Part shown: piece by piece, positions 9,620 through 18,363 of the stretch
Position numbering within the stretch: position 1 is the stretch's first letter
How the letters are laid out: each line of letters begins with the position of its first letter
Source: CAYJPV01 sp964372095
GTDB lineage: Bacteria > Acidobacteriota > Vicinamibacteria > Vicinamibacterales > JAKQTR01
Assembly (NCBI GenBank): GCA_964372095.1
Contig: CAYJPV010000030.1
Span: 1 to 64,000 of the forward strand
DNA length: 64,000 nucleotides
Reading direction: 5' to 3'
Notes under the pieces: model-generated
Databases searched by the model: none
Told to the model about the DNA's origin: nothing
The model's input: the letters and a program-made list of their open reading frames with translations, nothing else
Program-made: the position numbers and the translations under genes

Positions 9620-9702
9620 CTGGGGATTGGGGGTTGGGGATTGGGGGTTGGGGACATCCCCTGCCTTCCCCAATCCCCAATCCCGAATCCCCAACCCCCA
9701 CG
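9620..9702. repeat. heptamer tract 4, inverted pair (hairpin)
   Basis: GGGATTG/GGGGTTG units on the left are followed after a short spacer by the reverse complement (CCCCAAT/CCCCGAAT units). The halves can fold into a long imperfect hairpin exactly between two convergent genes, so it may act as a bidirectional transcription end. Confidence 0.85.
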
Positions 9703-10959
9703 CTACGCCAACGCCCGCCCCTTTGTCTCGGGGATCCAGGTCCACATGACCGCCGCCAGGACGAACGCGACGGCCGCCAGGGAGAACGCGGCGCCGAAGC
9801 CGCTGGTGTCGGCCAGGCGCCCGACAGCCCACGGCGCCACGGCGCTGCCGATACGTCCCACGTTGTACGTGAACCCTTGCGCCGTGGCGCGGATCTCTGT
9901 CGGGTAGATCTCGGCCGTGACGGCGCCGAAGCCGGTGAAGTATCCCGTCGCGAAGAATGCGACGACCGGCCCGAGCAGCAGCAGCAGCGTCGGGTTCTGC
10001 GTCGTCCGGTAGCCCAGCATCAAGACGGCCGCCGTCAGCAGGTACGCCACGTACGCGCGCTTGCGGCCGACCGCATCGCTGATGAACCCGAACGTCACGT
10101 AGCCGAACCACATTCCCACCTGCATCGCGATGATGAAGCCGGACATGGTGCGCGTACTGAGGCCGATCCCCCCGTCGGCAGCCGGCAACGACAGGTACGC
10201 CGGAATCCACTGGTTGAATCCCCACCACGCAAACATGGTGCACGCGTTCATCAGGGTGACGGCCACGGTCAACCGAAGCAGGTCGCCGCGGAAGACGTCT
10301 GCGAGCCCGGCGCGGCGTGAGGCCGTCTGGGCGGCCGCCCGGCGCGACCGCCACAAGGCCGGCTCTTCCACACGTTTCTGCACCCAGATCGTCAGCAGCG
10401 CCGGCAACACCCCGACGAAGAACACCGCGCGCCAGCCCCAGAGCGGCATGACAATGGCCACCACGAGGGCGGCGGCGCCGTAGCCGACGGCCCACGCGCT
10501 CTGCATGAAACCGAGGGCCTTGCCGCGGTATTCGGCCGACCAGGTCTCCGAGACCAGCGCCGCGCCGCTTGCCCACTCGCCCCCCATGCCAAGGCCCAGA
10601 AAGATGCGGAACACCGCCAGCTGTGCAATGGTCTGCGCAAACCCGCAGGCGGCCGTGAACACGGAGTAGATGAGGATGCTCCAGATGAGCGCCCGCGTCC
10701 GCCCGTAGCGGTCGGCGACAATGCCGAAGACCAGGCCACCGATGGCCGACGCCACCAGCGTGGCCGATCCGAGCAGGCCGGCGGTGAATTTGCTCATCTC
10801 GAGGTCTTTCATGAGCGTCGCCAGGACCAGGGCGTAGAGCATCACGTCGAAGCTGTCGAGCATCCACCCCAGGCTGCCTGCCACCAGCGCCCGGCGCCCT
10901 TCGGGCGTGCCGGCCCGCCACCATCCGAAGAGCCCGCCGGTCCTGACGTCGCTGTCCAT
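9703..10959 (-). CDS. MFS transporter
   Basis: A 418-residue, 12-helix major facilitator of the sialate/aromatic-acid (AAHS/SHS) type. The signature between helices 2 and 3 (GIVADRYGRTRAL) and its repeat in the second half (GFISDAVGRKRAYV) are present. The start ATG is 2 nt beyond the stop of the PxpBC fusion gene, and its ribosome binding site (GAGGAG) lies in the end of that gene. It is the last gene of the 5-oxoproline operon. The plausible job is uptake of 5-oxoproline or a related carboxylate, by context only. Its C-terminus ends against the inverted heptamer tract. Confidence 0.87.
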   Translation of the reverse strand: MDSDVRTGGLFGWWRAGTPEGRRALVAGSLGWMLDSFDVMLYALVLATLMKDLEMSKFTAGLLGSATLVASAIGGLVFGIVADRYGRTRALIWSILIYSVFTAACGFAQTIAQLAVFRIFLGLGMGGEWASGAALVSETWSAEYRGKALGFMQSAWAVGYGAAALVVAIVMPLWGWRAVFFVGVLPALLTIWVQKRVEEPALWRSRRAAAQTASRRAGLADVFRGDLLRLTVAVTLMNACTMFAWWGFNQWIPAYLSLPAADGGIGLSTRTMSGFIIAMQVGMWFGYVTFGFISDAVGRKRAYVAYLLTAAVLMLGYRTTQNPTLLLLLGPVVAFFATGYFTGFGAVTAEIYPTEIRATAQGFTYNVGRIGSAVAPWAVGRLADTSGFGAAFSLAAVAFVLAAVMWTWIPETKGRALA

Positions 10960-10961
10960 GC

Positions 10962-12977
10962 TCACTCCTCGTATTCGATGACGACGGTCTGCGCCGACAC
11001 GTGCGTGCCGGCTGTCACGTGCACACGGGCCACCCGGCCGGCGCGCGGCGCACGGATGGGATTCTGCATCTTCATCGCCTCGATGACCAGCAGCGTTTCC
11101 CGCTCGGCCACCACCGTTCCCGCACCGACGGCGATGCTGACGACCAGGCCCGCCATGCCTGCACGAACGCCCGACGGGGCTGTCGCGGATACGCCCGCGC
11201 GGCCGTGCAGCACGGCCGCCAGCGCGTCCATCCCCTCTGCCGCCCACGCCGCTCCGGTGTCTTCGTCGTACACACCACCGTCCCGCTCGGGCCGGCGGTC
11301 GTCCTGGCGCAGGCTATCGAGCCACGCCTCCTGGTCCCCCAACGCGGCCACGGCGGCTTCGCGGCCCACGGCGCAGAATCGTACGCGGTCGCCCGGCAAC
11401 GCCTGCGCCAGCAGGTGCAGGTCGGCCGAGATCACGGTGGCGATCTTCGTGTACCCGCCGGTCGTACCGCGATCAGCCATCAGGACGATCGGCTGGCCGT
11501 CGCCGCTCACCTGGACAGCGCCGAATGCCGTCCCGTCCGACACGATGTCCGCACCGCTCCGGTGGTCGATACGGGGACCGTCGAAACGGCATCCCACGCG
11601 ATCAGACCGGGCGTTCATCGTGTAAGTGGACGAGAGGAACGCCTCCCGCCCGGACACCGTGAACGCGTCGTCCTGCGGGCCCATCATGACGCGCACGATC
11701 AGATCGGCCCCGCCGGACGCGCCCCCCCTCACGACCGAGGCGCGCAGGCGCAGCGGCACTCCGGCGGTCCCGGCCGGCACGGGCAGCCGATCCCCCTCGC
11801 GCAGCGCTCGCCCGTGGAAGCCGCCGAACGCCGAAGCGAGGTACGTGGCGCGGCTCCGCAACACCTGCGGAACCGTGACCCCGCCGCGCACCGCCAGGTA
11901 ACTCCGGATGCCCCGACGCTGCCCGGTGCAGGTCAGGATGTCGCCGCGCCGGACCGCAAACGCCTGCCCGACGCGCAGGGGTCGATCGTTGAGCCGGGGC
12001 TCGAGGTCCGCACCGGCCAGGGCCGCGACGGTGTCGACGCCGAAGCGCAGAGACGGTCCAACGAGGGTCATCTCGAGACCGGCCTCGTCGTCAGCGTTTC
12101 CCGCCAAGCGGTTGGCGCACCGCAGGGCGACGACGTCCATGGCTCCCGCCACTGGCACGCCGAAACGCTGGTATCCGACGCGCCCCGTGTCCTGCACGGT
12201 CGTCAGCATCCCTCCGTCCAGGACCTCAATCCCGTCGGCATCGATGGGCGAATCCGGCACCGCAACCGGCCTGACGCCCGCCAGTTCGGCAAATCGACTC
12301 TCAGGTATCGGGACAAACCGCACAAGGTCGCCGGCATCCACCAGGCATGGAGGATCGGCGCGGGGATCGAACAGGCTCGACGGCGTACGCCCGATCAGGC
12401 GCCAGCCGCCGGGGCTGGACGTCGGGTACACCCCGGTTTGCTGCCCCGCGATACCGACCGAGCCGGCAGGCACGGACGTGCGGGGCGTGGCCAGCCGCGG
12501 GGCACCGATGCGTGGCGACATCCCGCCAAGGTAGGGGAAACCCGGCGTGAACCCCATCATGTAGACACGGTACGAACCTGCCGCATGGATGGCCACGACC
12601 TCATCCGGCGGCAGGCCGCAGTGCGCGGCGACATCATCAAGATCCGGCCCAAACACACCGCCATAGGCCACGGGGATCTCGACGGTGCGGGGCCCGTCCA
12701 CCGGTCCGCTCGTGCTTCCGGGTTTCCGGGCGTCAAGTTCGGACTCGATGACCGCCACGTCGGCCGCCACGTCATCGGGACAGACGAGGAGCGGGTCCAC
12801 ATGGACCGCACACGATCGGTAGGTCGGCACGACCTCGACCACACCGGGACGGGCCCGGCGTGTGAACGCCCGCGCCACACGATGGACGTGCGCGTTGAGG
12901 ACTTCGTCGATGCCGTCGCCGTATTCGATGACGATGACACGATCGCCGGCGGTCAGGACGCGCGGTGTGAACCCCAT
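10962..12977 (-). CDS. fused 5-oxoprolinase subunits PxpB-PxpC with C-terminal biotinyl carrier domain
   Basis: A 671-residue fusion. Residues about 1-225 match PxpB/KipI (MMGFTPGFPYLGGM and GSVGIAGQQTGVYP blocks). Residues about 235-560 match PxpC/KipA (GGMLTTVQDTGRVGYQ, GVPVAGAMD, DRGTTGGYTKIA). Residues about 600-671 form a biotinyl/lipoyl carrier domain with the biotinylation motif EAMKM, Lys near 636. PxpB and PxpC act with PxpA to hydrolyse 5-oxoproline to glutamate with ATP; the family also resembles urea/allophanate enzymes. The attached carrier domain is unexpected, because the known PxpABC reaction does not need biotin and no biotin carboxylase gene is near. The start lies 3 nt after the pxpA stop, so this is an operon pxpA-pxpBC-MFS. 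Confidence 0.88.
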   Translation of the reverse strand: MGFTPRVLTAGDRVIVIEYGDGIDEVLNAHVHRVARAFTRRARPGVVEVVPTYRSCAVHVDPLLVCPDDVAADVAVIESELDARKPGSTSGPVDGPRTVEIPVAYGGVFGPDLDDVAAHCGLPPDEVVAIHAAGSYRVYMMGFTPGFPYLGGMSPRIGAPRLATPRTSVPAGSVGIAGQQTGVYPTSSPGGWRLIGRTPSSLFDPRADPPCLVDAGDLVRFVPIPESRFAELAGVRPVAVPDSPIDADGIEVLDGGMLTTVQDTGRVGYQRFGVPVAGAMDVVALRCANRLAGNADDEAGLEMTLVGPSLRFGVDTVAALAGADLEPRLNDRPLRVGQAFAVRRGDILTCTGQRRGIRSYLAVRGGVTVPQVLRSRATYLASAFGGFHGRALREGDRLPVPAGTAGVPLRLRASVVRGGASGGADLIVRVMMGPQDDAFTVSGREAFLSSTYTMNARSDRVGCRFDGPRIDHRSGADIVSDGTAFGAVQVSGDGQPIVLMADRGTTGGYTKIATVISADLHLLAQALPGDRVRFCAVGREAAVAALGDQEAWLDSLRQDDRRPERDGGVYDEDTGAAWAAEGMDALAAVLHGRAGVSATAPSGVRAGMAGLVVSIAVGAGTVVAERETLLVIEAMKMQNPIRAPRAGRVARVHVTAGTHVSAQTVVIEYEE

Positions 12978-12980
12978 GGG

Positions 12981-13751
12981 TCAGCCCGCCAGGAGGCGGG
13001 ACAGGGGCGTCAGCGTCACGCCCGCTTCGAGGAAGGCCGCGTGGAGCGCCGAGGCCAGTTCGACGGCGCCCGGCGTGTCGCCATGCAGGCAGATGGTGTC
13101 GGCTTCGAGGGTCATCGTCTCGCCGGTCAGAGCCGTCACGGTGCGCTCGGTCACCAGGCGGAGGCTCCGCTCGATCACGTGAGACCGGTCATGGATGACC
13201 GAGCCGGGCACGGCACGCGCAACCAGGGTGCCGTCGGCGTTGTATGCACGGTCCGCGAACACCTCGCGCGCCACCCGGACACCGCACGCGCGCGCCACAT
13301 TCACCCACCGGGAGCCGGCCAGCGCCACGAGGATCAGCGCCGCGTCCACGTCCAGAATCGCCTGGGCGATGGCGCGGGCGTAGTCATCCCGGTCGACGGC
13401 CATGTTGTACAAGGCGCCGTGGGGTTTGACGTGCTGGAGCCGCTTATCGCGCGTGAACGCCGTCAGGGCGCCAATCTGGTAGACGAGGTCATCGTGGATC
13501 TCCGACGGCGATGCCGCCATCGCGCGGCGCCCGAACCCGCGCAGGTCCGGAAACCCAGGGTGCGCCCCGATGCCGACGCCACGTTCCTCTGCCATCCGCA
13601 CGGTCTCGCCCATGGTCACGGGGTCGCCGGCGTGGAAGCCGCACGCGATATTGGCGGACGTCACGAACGGCAGGATCTGTCGATCCAGCCCCATCGTGTA
13701 GGCCCCGAATCCTTCTCCCATATCGCAATTGAGATCGATACGTGACGGCAC
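12981..13751 (-). CDS. pxpA: 5-oxoprolinase subunit PxpA (LamB/YcsF family)
   Basis: A 256-residue cytoplasmic protein of the LamB/YcsF family. It has the N-terminal signature DLNCDMGEGFGAYTMG, the SANIACGFHAGDP block and the VKPHGALYN block, which carry the putative metal and active-site residues. With PxpB and PxpC it opens 5-oxoproline to glutamate. I chose the GTG at 13751 because GGGAGG lies about 5 nt upstream and the resulting length fits the family; a longer start at 13790 would add 13 unlikely residues. First gene of the operon, divergent from the M14 peptidase gene. Confidence 0.9.
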   Translation of the reverse strand: MPSRIDLNCDMGEGFGAYTMGLDRQILPFVTSANIACGFHAGDPVTMGETVRMAEERGVGIGAHPGFPDLRGFGRRAMAASPSEIHDDLVYQIGALTAFTRDKRLQHVKPHGALYNMAVDRDDYARAIAQAILDVDAALILVALAGSRWVNVARACGVRVAREVFADRAYNADGTLVARAVPGSVIHDRSHVIERSLRLVTERTVTALTGETMTLEADTICLHGDTPGAVELASALHAAFLEAGVTLTPLSRLLAG

Positions 13752-13880
13752 ACAGTCCTCCCGGACGCGCCGCAAGAGGACGCGTTGCAAGGCTAGTAGG
13801 CACCACCCGACGTGTCAAGGGACCGTCCTCCCCCGGCCGATCGTTTGACGGCCGGCCGATCGGGGAGTACAAAGTGCGCC

Positions 13881-16800
13881 ATGACATCACGAGCCACCCT
13901 CGCCCGCTGGATTGGCTGTTTCACGGTGGTGGCGCTGGTTTCCACGCAGACACCGGCAACACAGACACGCCCCGATCGCGCGCGGCTGCCGCAGTTGGAC
14001 GACCTCTTCGCGGCTGCCGGACCCGTGCTGCGCGACCGGAATGGCGATGGGGTGACCGATTTCGTCGACGCGCAGTTTGCCCTCGGCGATTCCCCCGGCG
14101 ACGTCGACGTTGCCGCGGCCGCCAATCTCGCCGCCCGGCTCGGCCACGAGACCGCCGAGTTGAATCTGCCGCTGCCGGCTGAAGGGGGACGTCTGTGCAT
14201 CGCCGTCGGCACGGGCGGTATCAGGAAGGCCGCCCTGACGGACGAGGCCGTCGGACTGGCCGGACTGCTGCCGGGCGAAGGGCTCGTGACCGTGGCAGGC
14301 ACGCCGGAACGCCCGGTGCTGGCCGTGGCAGGTCGCGATGACGCTGGGACGCGGGCCGCGAGCGAGTTTGCGGCGGCCCGGCTGCCGTATGCCTGGGACG
14401 TCAAGGGTGTCGCGTTGTCCCAGGTGGAACGCGACGTAACCACGATTGTTGGCGGCACCGCCGGCTGTTCGGTGACGCCGTCGCCTGTCGTCATCGTCCG
14501 TGCCGGCGGCGATGCGATTGAGCGGCTCGTCACACGCGTGGCGTGCGAGACGCCGGCGAAGGCGTCGAACCTGCTCACGGCATTGCGTGCGCTCCGGCGC
14601 CGCGATGAGACGCCGGCCCGTCCGAGCGCTCCTGCTGGCGCCACGGCGCCGCCGACCCTCGACTATCCCGGCATCCGGCTGATGCGTTTCGAACTGCGCG
14701 CGCCTGGTGTCCCGCCGCGCGTGATCGAACTCCCGCGCCTCACGGCTCCCCCGGCCGCACCGCTGGGCCGCAGGCCCGCCCCGGCGAAGGAGGCGATCGA
14801 CCTGTCGAACCTCTTCGACATCGATGGTCTGCTGGGCGACAGCGACAGCAATCTGATCCCCGATCGGACGGACATCCTGCTGGTACCCGCCGGTCCCGGC
14901 ACGCGATCCGTCGTGGACCTGGCCGCGCGAATCGGCCTCGAGTCGGCGGGCGTGTCCCTGCCGCTGGTCGTCACGGCGGCGGCCATCGAGAAGCCCGCAA
15001 CCGAACCGACCCTCGTGCTTGTTGGCATCGCGCATCCGCTCATCGACCAGCTCGTCGCCGAGAAGAAGTTCGACCGGGCCGGCCTGAAACCCGGTGACGG
15101 GATCATCCGCGTCGTCCGCAAGGCTTTCGGCGAAAAGAGCGCGCTGATCATCAGCGGCGCCGACCGCGCGGGCCTCGAACGCGCAATCAGCCAGGCGGCT
15201 GAACGTCTGCCCCACCTGTGGGCACGCGGGAAGGACCGGCCGACGCTGGAGGATGTCGAGGAAGACGTCCGGCGATTCGTGAGCGGGCGTTCACCGGCAG
15301 GCCAGGCTGCCATCGGCATGTACAAACTGACCCAGCTCCTGCGCAGTCTGGCTGGCAAAGACCTGACGCGCCTGTCGGCGCGTATCTCCGTGGACAGGCC
15401 TGATCCGGGCCTCGCGGCATTCCTGAAGCAACAGGTCCTCGCCGGCCTGACCGCGGACCCGGCCTTGGGGCCGCGCGTAGCGCCCGAGAACCTGCTGGTC
15501 GCGGTCGAGGGCCTGGACGTAAAGTCCGCGGCGCCCGTGTCGGTGAACGGCCAGCCTGTCGGCGGCGAGTTCGAGGTGGCCTCCGAAGTCGATGATTTCC
15601 GGACCGTGTTCCGGACGCGCGTGTTACCGGCTGTGAAGAAAGGCGCCACGGTACACGTCGAGGCCCGGCTGAGCGAGTCAGGCGTTGTGCGGCGCGGCCT
15701 TCAGCAGGATTTCCGGGAGGCCCTGCTGAAGGCTGGCGCCGCCCGCGCGTCAACGGTGACGGTGTTGAGCGCCTACAAGCAGGGCTTCAGCTGGATCGAT
15801 GAAGTCGTGAAGCCGCAGTTGGCCTTCAAGAACGTGGCGCAGATCAGTATCCGCTTTGCCGAGGCCGGCCCGCCGCCCGAATGGAAGCAGCAGGCCATGT
15901 TCATCCCGACCCGCTGGCTGCACGAGATCTTCCCGATCGATGAGACTCTCGCGAGGGATCTCAAGCTCGATCTGAAACACATCGTCTTCGAGAAAGCGCC
16001 TGTCGGATCGCCCACCTACGAGGTGATGGCCACGGACGCCGCGGGGACGGTGGTGTATCGCGGCTCGTTCGAACCCGCGACGGTGGTGCGGCCGTATTTC
16101 GACCGGTTTCCCGACTACGAACACGTCCGCGTGACGACGGGCTGGGTGTCGGCCACGGTCAACGGCGTCCCGCTGGTCAACCAGCGCATCACGACCGATC
16201 TCGAGCGGTTCTGGAACGTGTTCCAGTCCCGGACGTTGCCGGCCATCTACGACTACGTCATGGCGCAGAGCGACGGCAAACCACGCGTCGAAGACGCGCC
16301 GCACTTCGGCGAACTGCGGGTGGAGGTCTCGCTCAGCGAACCCCACGAGAAACTCGGCGTCGACCAGGAGCAGATCTCGCCGATGGAAGCGCTCCACGAA
16401 GACGTGTACTTCGGCGTCCTGCACTTCTTCGACGTCATGGGCCGCCTCACCCGCGGGGTCGCTCTCGACTACCCGGGCCACATCGTGCCGGTGATGCGGC
16501 CGACCGCCGACGGCAGCGTTGGCCGGGCACGTATCACGTTCACGGGCTTCGGCGCCCCGCGGCCGATGGCGGCGATCGACTACACGGAACGCGGCGGCAC
16601 GACGGGCCGTGTGAAGCTGGATATCCCGGCCATCGCTGTCGATCGTCCGTCTGCGGTCGGCGCCGTCATGAGTCACGGCACGGACGGCATCGACCGCCTC
16701 GACGTACGCGTGAAGGTGGACACGGACGTCGATGAACGCGCCGCCCTCGTGGCGCGGGCGCGGGCCGAGCGTGTCGACCAGCAGATCCTGCCAGCCGAGC

Positions 16801-18167
16801 AGGTCACCTGGACGCTGGGTGCGCTCGGCCGCCTGCGGAGCGCCGGACTGTACACCGACGCGCTGGCGTATGCGGGCCTGCGCGACTTGCAGGTCACGGC
16901 CGGCTGGACGCACGATCCGGCCAACGATCAACAACGCTCGGCGCTGCTCGCAGCCAACGGCACGCCCCCGCCCCTGCCCGACATCCGCCAGTTCCTGCCC
17001 TCCAAGGCCGATCCGGCCGCGCCTGGGCCGCCAGCCGTCCAGTGGACGACGCCGATGCCGCCGGCCGAAGCGTACGGCGTGCTGGCGACGATGGCGCCGT
17101 TTCGGGAGGCGGCCGTGTACAAGGCAGGAGAAACCTACCTCGGCCAGGACATCTGGGCGATGGACCTCACCAGCCCGATCCTCTCGTCCCACTGGTCACA
17201 GGCCAAGGCGACGACGCTGAAGCCCACGGCGATCTTTTCGGGACGGCAGCACGCGAATGAGGTCTCGTCGACCAGCCACATCCTCAAACTGGCGGAGCGC
17301 CTGCTGACCGTCCCTGAACGCCGGAAGTGGCTCGACAAGGTCAACGTCGTGATCCATCCGATCACGAACGCCGATGGCGCCCAGCTGGCGCACGAACTGT
17401 GGTCAGACACGCCGGACTTCATGATGCACGCGGCCTATCTGGGGTCGCTTGGCGTGGATGTCACGGCAGCTCAGTGGGAGACCGACGGCATCTATCCCGA
17501 GTCGAAGATCCGCGCCCGGTTGTGGCGCACATGGCTCCCCGATCTGTTTCTCAATCCCCACGGCTACCCCTCGCACGAATGGGTGCAGCCGTTTTCGGAA
17601 TACGCGGCCTGGGTGCGCTCACGGGTGACTGAAGGGCGTGACTGGTGGGGCATGCGCGGGTGGTTCATGCCCGGGTTTGCCTTCATCGACGATCCGAAGT
17701 ACCCCCGCCACAAGGACGCCGCCATGGAGATCCGCCGGCGGATCACGGCGGCCATCAACGGGGTGCCGGCCGTCAAGGCGCTCAACGAGCGCGCGTACGA
17801 CCGGTATCGGCGTTACGGGTTCGCCTGGAACCAGGAGGACTTCAAGCAGGACTTCACGGACGGCGTCCTGATCTACACCGCCATCAAGGGCGGCAAGCCC
17901 AACCCGCGCGGCGCGGACCCCATGGCCCGGCAGCCGAACATCACGATCTGGAGCGGCGTGACCGAAGCGCCCGACGAACCGGCGTACGGCGACTGGCTCA
18001 ATCTCGTGGCCAGCGCCGGGCTCGCCTGGGATGAGGCGATGGTGGCGTATCTGGCCGAAGGCAAGCACGAGGTGGAGCGCAAACGTGATCCGTTCTGGGG
18101 CGGTGTCACGCTGAGTCTCAGCCGTGCGCGACCGCCGAAGGATCAGGGGCTAGGGACTAGGGACTAG
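13881..18167 (+). CDS. large secreted M14-family metallocarboxypeptidase
   Basis: A 1428-residue exported protein with a signal peptide (about residues 1-28). Two related N-terminal units follow (about 35-95 and 305-360): each has LF, an acidic DRNGDGVTD or DSDSNLIPD loop resembling a calcium-binding dockerin/EF-hand loop, and then LAARLG or LAARIG, so the region is an internal duplication. The middle 500 residues are unassigned. The C-terminal part is an M14 zinc peptidase domain: HxxE at about 1124-1127 (GRQHANEVSS) and a third ligand in NPHGYPSHEW (about 1226). The gene runs into a heptamer tract, so its last residues (DQGLGTRD) and stop codon are repeat-derived. Probably a periplasmic or surface peptidase; the peptide substrate is unknown. 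Confidence 0.8.
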   Translation: MTSRATLARWIGCFTVVALVSTQTPATQTRPDRARLPQLDDLFAAAGPVLRDRNGDGVTDFVDAQFALGDSPGDVDVAAAANLAARLGHETAELNLPLPAEGGRLCIAVGTGGIRKAALTDEAVGLAGLLPGEGLVTVAGTPERPVLAVAGRDDAGTRAASEFAAARLPYAWDVKGVALSQVERDVTTIVGGTAGCSVTPSPVVIVRAGGDAIERLVTRVACETPAKASNLLTALRALRRRDETPARPSAPAGATAPPTLDYPGIRLMRFELRAPGVPPRVIELPRLTAPPAAPLGRRPAPAKEAIDLSNLFDIDGLLGDSDSNLIPDRTDILLVPAGPGTRSVVDLAARIGLESAGVSLPLVVTAAAIEKPATEPTLVLVGIAHPLIDQLVAEKKFDRAGLKPGDGIIRVVRKAFGEKSALIISGADRAGLERAISQAAERLPHLWARGKDRPTLEDVEEDVRRFVSGRSPAGQAAIGMYKLTQLLRSLAGKDLTRLSARISVDRPDPGLAAFLKQQVLAGLTADPALGPRVAPENLLVAVEGLDVKSAAPVSVNGQPVGGEFEVASEVDDFRTVFRTRVLPAVKKGATVHVEARLSESGVVRRGLQQDFREALLKAGAARASTVTVLSAYKQGFSWIDEVVKPQLAFKNVAQISIRFAEAGPPPEWKQQAMFIPTRWLHEIFPIDETLARDLKLDLKHIVFEKAPVGSPTYEVMATDAAGTVVYRGSFEPATVVRPYFDRFPDYEHVRVTTGWVSATVNGVPLVNQRITTDLERFWNVFQSRTLPAIYDYVMAQSDGKPRVEDAPHFGELRVEVSLSEPHEKLGVDQEQISPMEALHEDVYFGVLHFFDVMGRLTRGVALDYPGHIVPVMRPTADGSVGRARITFTGFGAPRPMAAIDYTERGGTTGRVKLDIPAIAVDRPSAVGAVMSHGTDGIDRLDVRVKVDTDVDERAALVARARAERVDQQILPAEQVTWTLGALGRLRSAGLYTDALAYAGLRDLQVTAGWTHDPANDQQRSALLAANGTPPPLPDIRQFLPSKADPAAPGPPAVQWTTPMPPAEAYGVLATMAPFREAAVYKAGETYLGQDIWAMDLTSPILSSHWSQAKATTLKPTAIFSGRQHANEVSSTSHILKLAERLLTVPERRKWLDKVNVVIHPITNADGAQLAHELWSDTPDFMMHAAYLGSLGVDVTAAQWETDGIYPESKIRARLWRTWLPDLFLNPHGYPSHEWVQPFSEYAAWVRSRVTEGRDWWGMRGWFMPGFAFIDDPKYPRHKDAAMEIRRRITAAINGVPAVKALNERAYDRYRRYGFAWNQEDFKQDFTDGVLIYTAIKGGKPNPRGADPMARQPNITIWSGVTEAPDEPAYGDWLNLVASAGLAWDEAMVAYLAEGKHEVERKRDPFWGGVTLSLSRARPPKDQGLGTRD

Positions 18168-18206
18168 GGATCAGGGGCTAGGGACTAGGGACTAGGGGCT
18201 AGGGCA
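18146..18206. repeat. heptamer repeat tract 5
   Basis: GCTAGGG/ACTAGGG units overlapping the 3' end of the M14 gene and ending about 160 nt before the first gene cassette. Confidence 0.85.
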
Positions 18207-18363
18207 AGACAGGACCACGGTCCCGCCCCGAACTTCCTGTGCAAAGGAGCCTTGCGGTCCCGGAACCTGCATGGAAGAATGCGCGCGATGTCCCCATGAG
18301 CTTGCGCGTGTGAGGGCCTCCCTGACTCGGATGCCAGCTTTTCTGGACGTCCACTGAAAGAAT

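Noticed and set aside
11001..13745. 914-codon plus-strand open frame opposite the pxp genes
   Set aside because: It is antisense to three well-supported genes, has Arg/His-rich composition without domains, and follows from high GC content.
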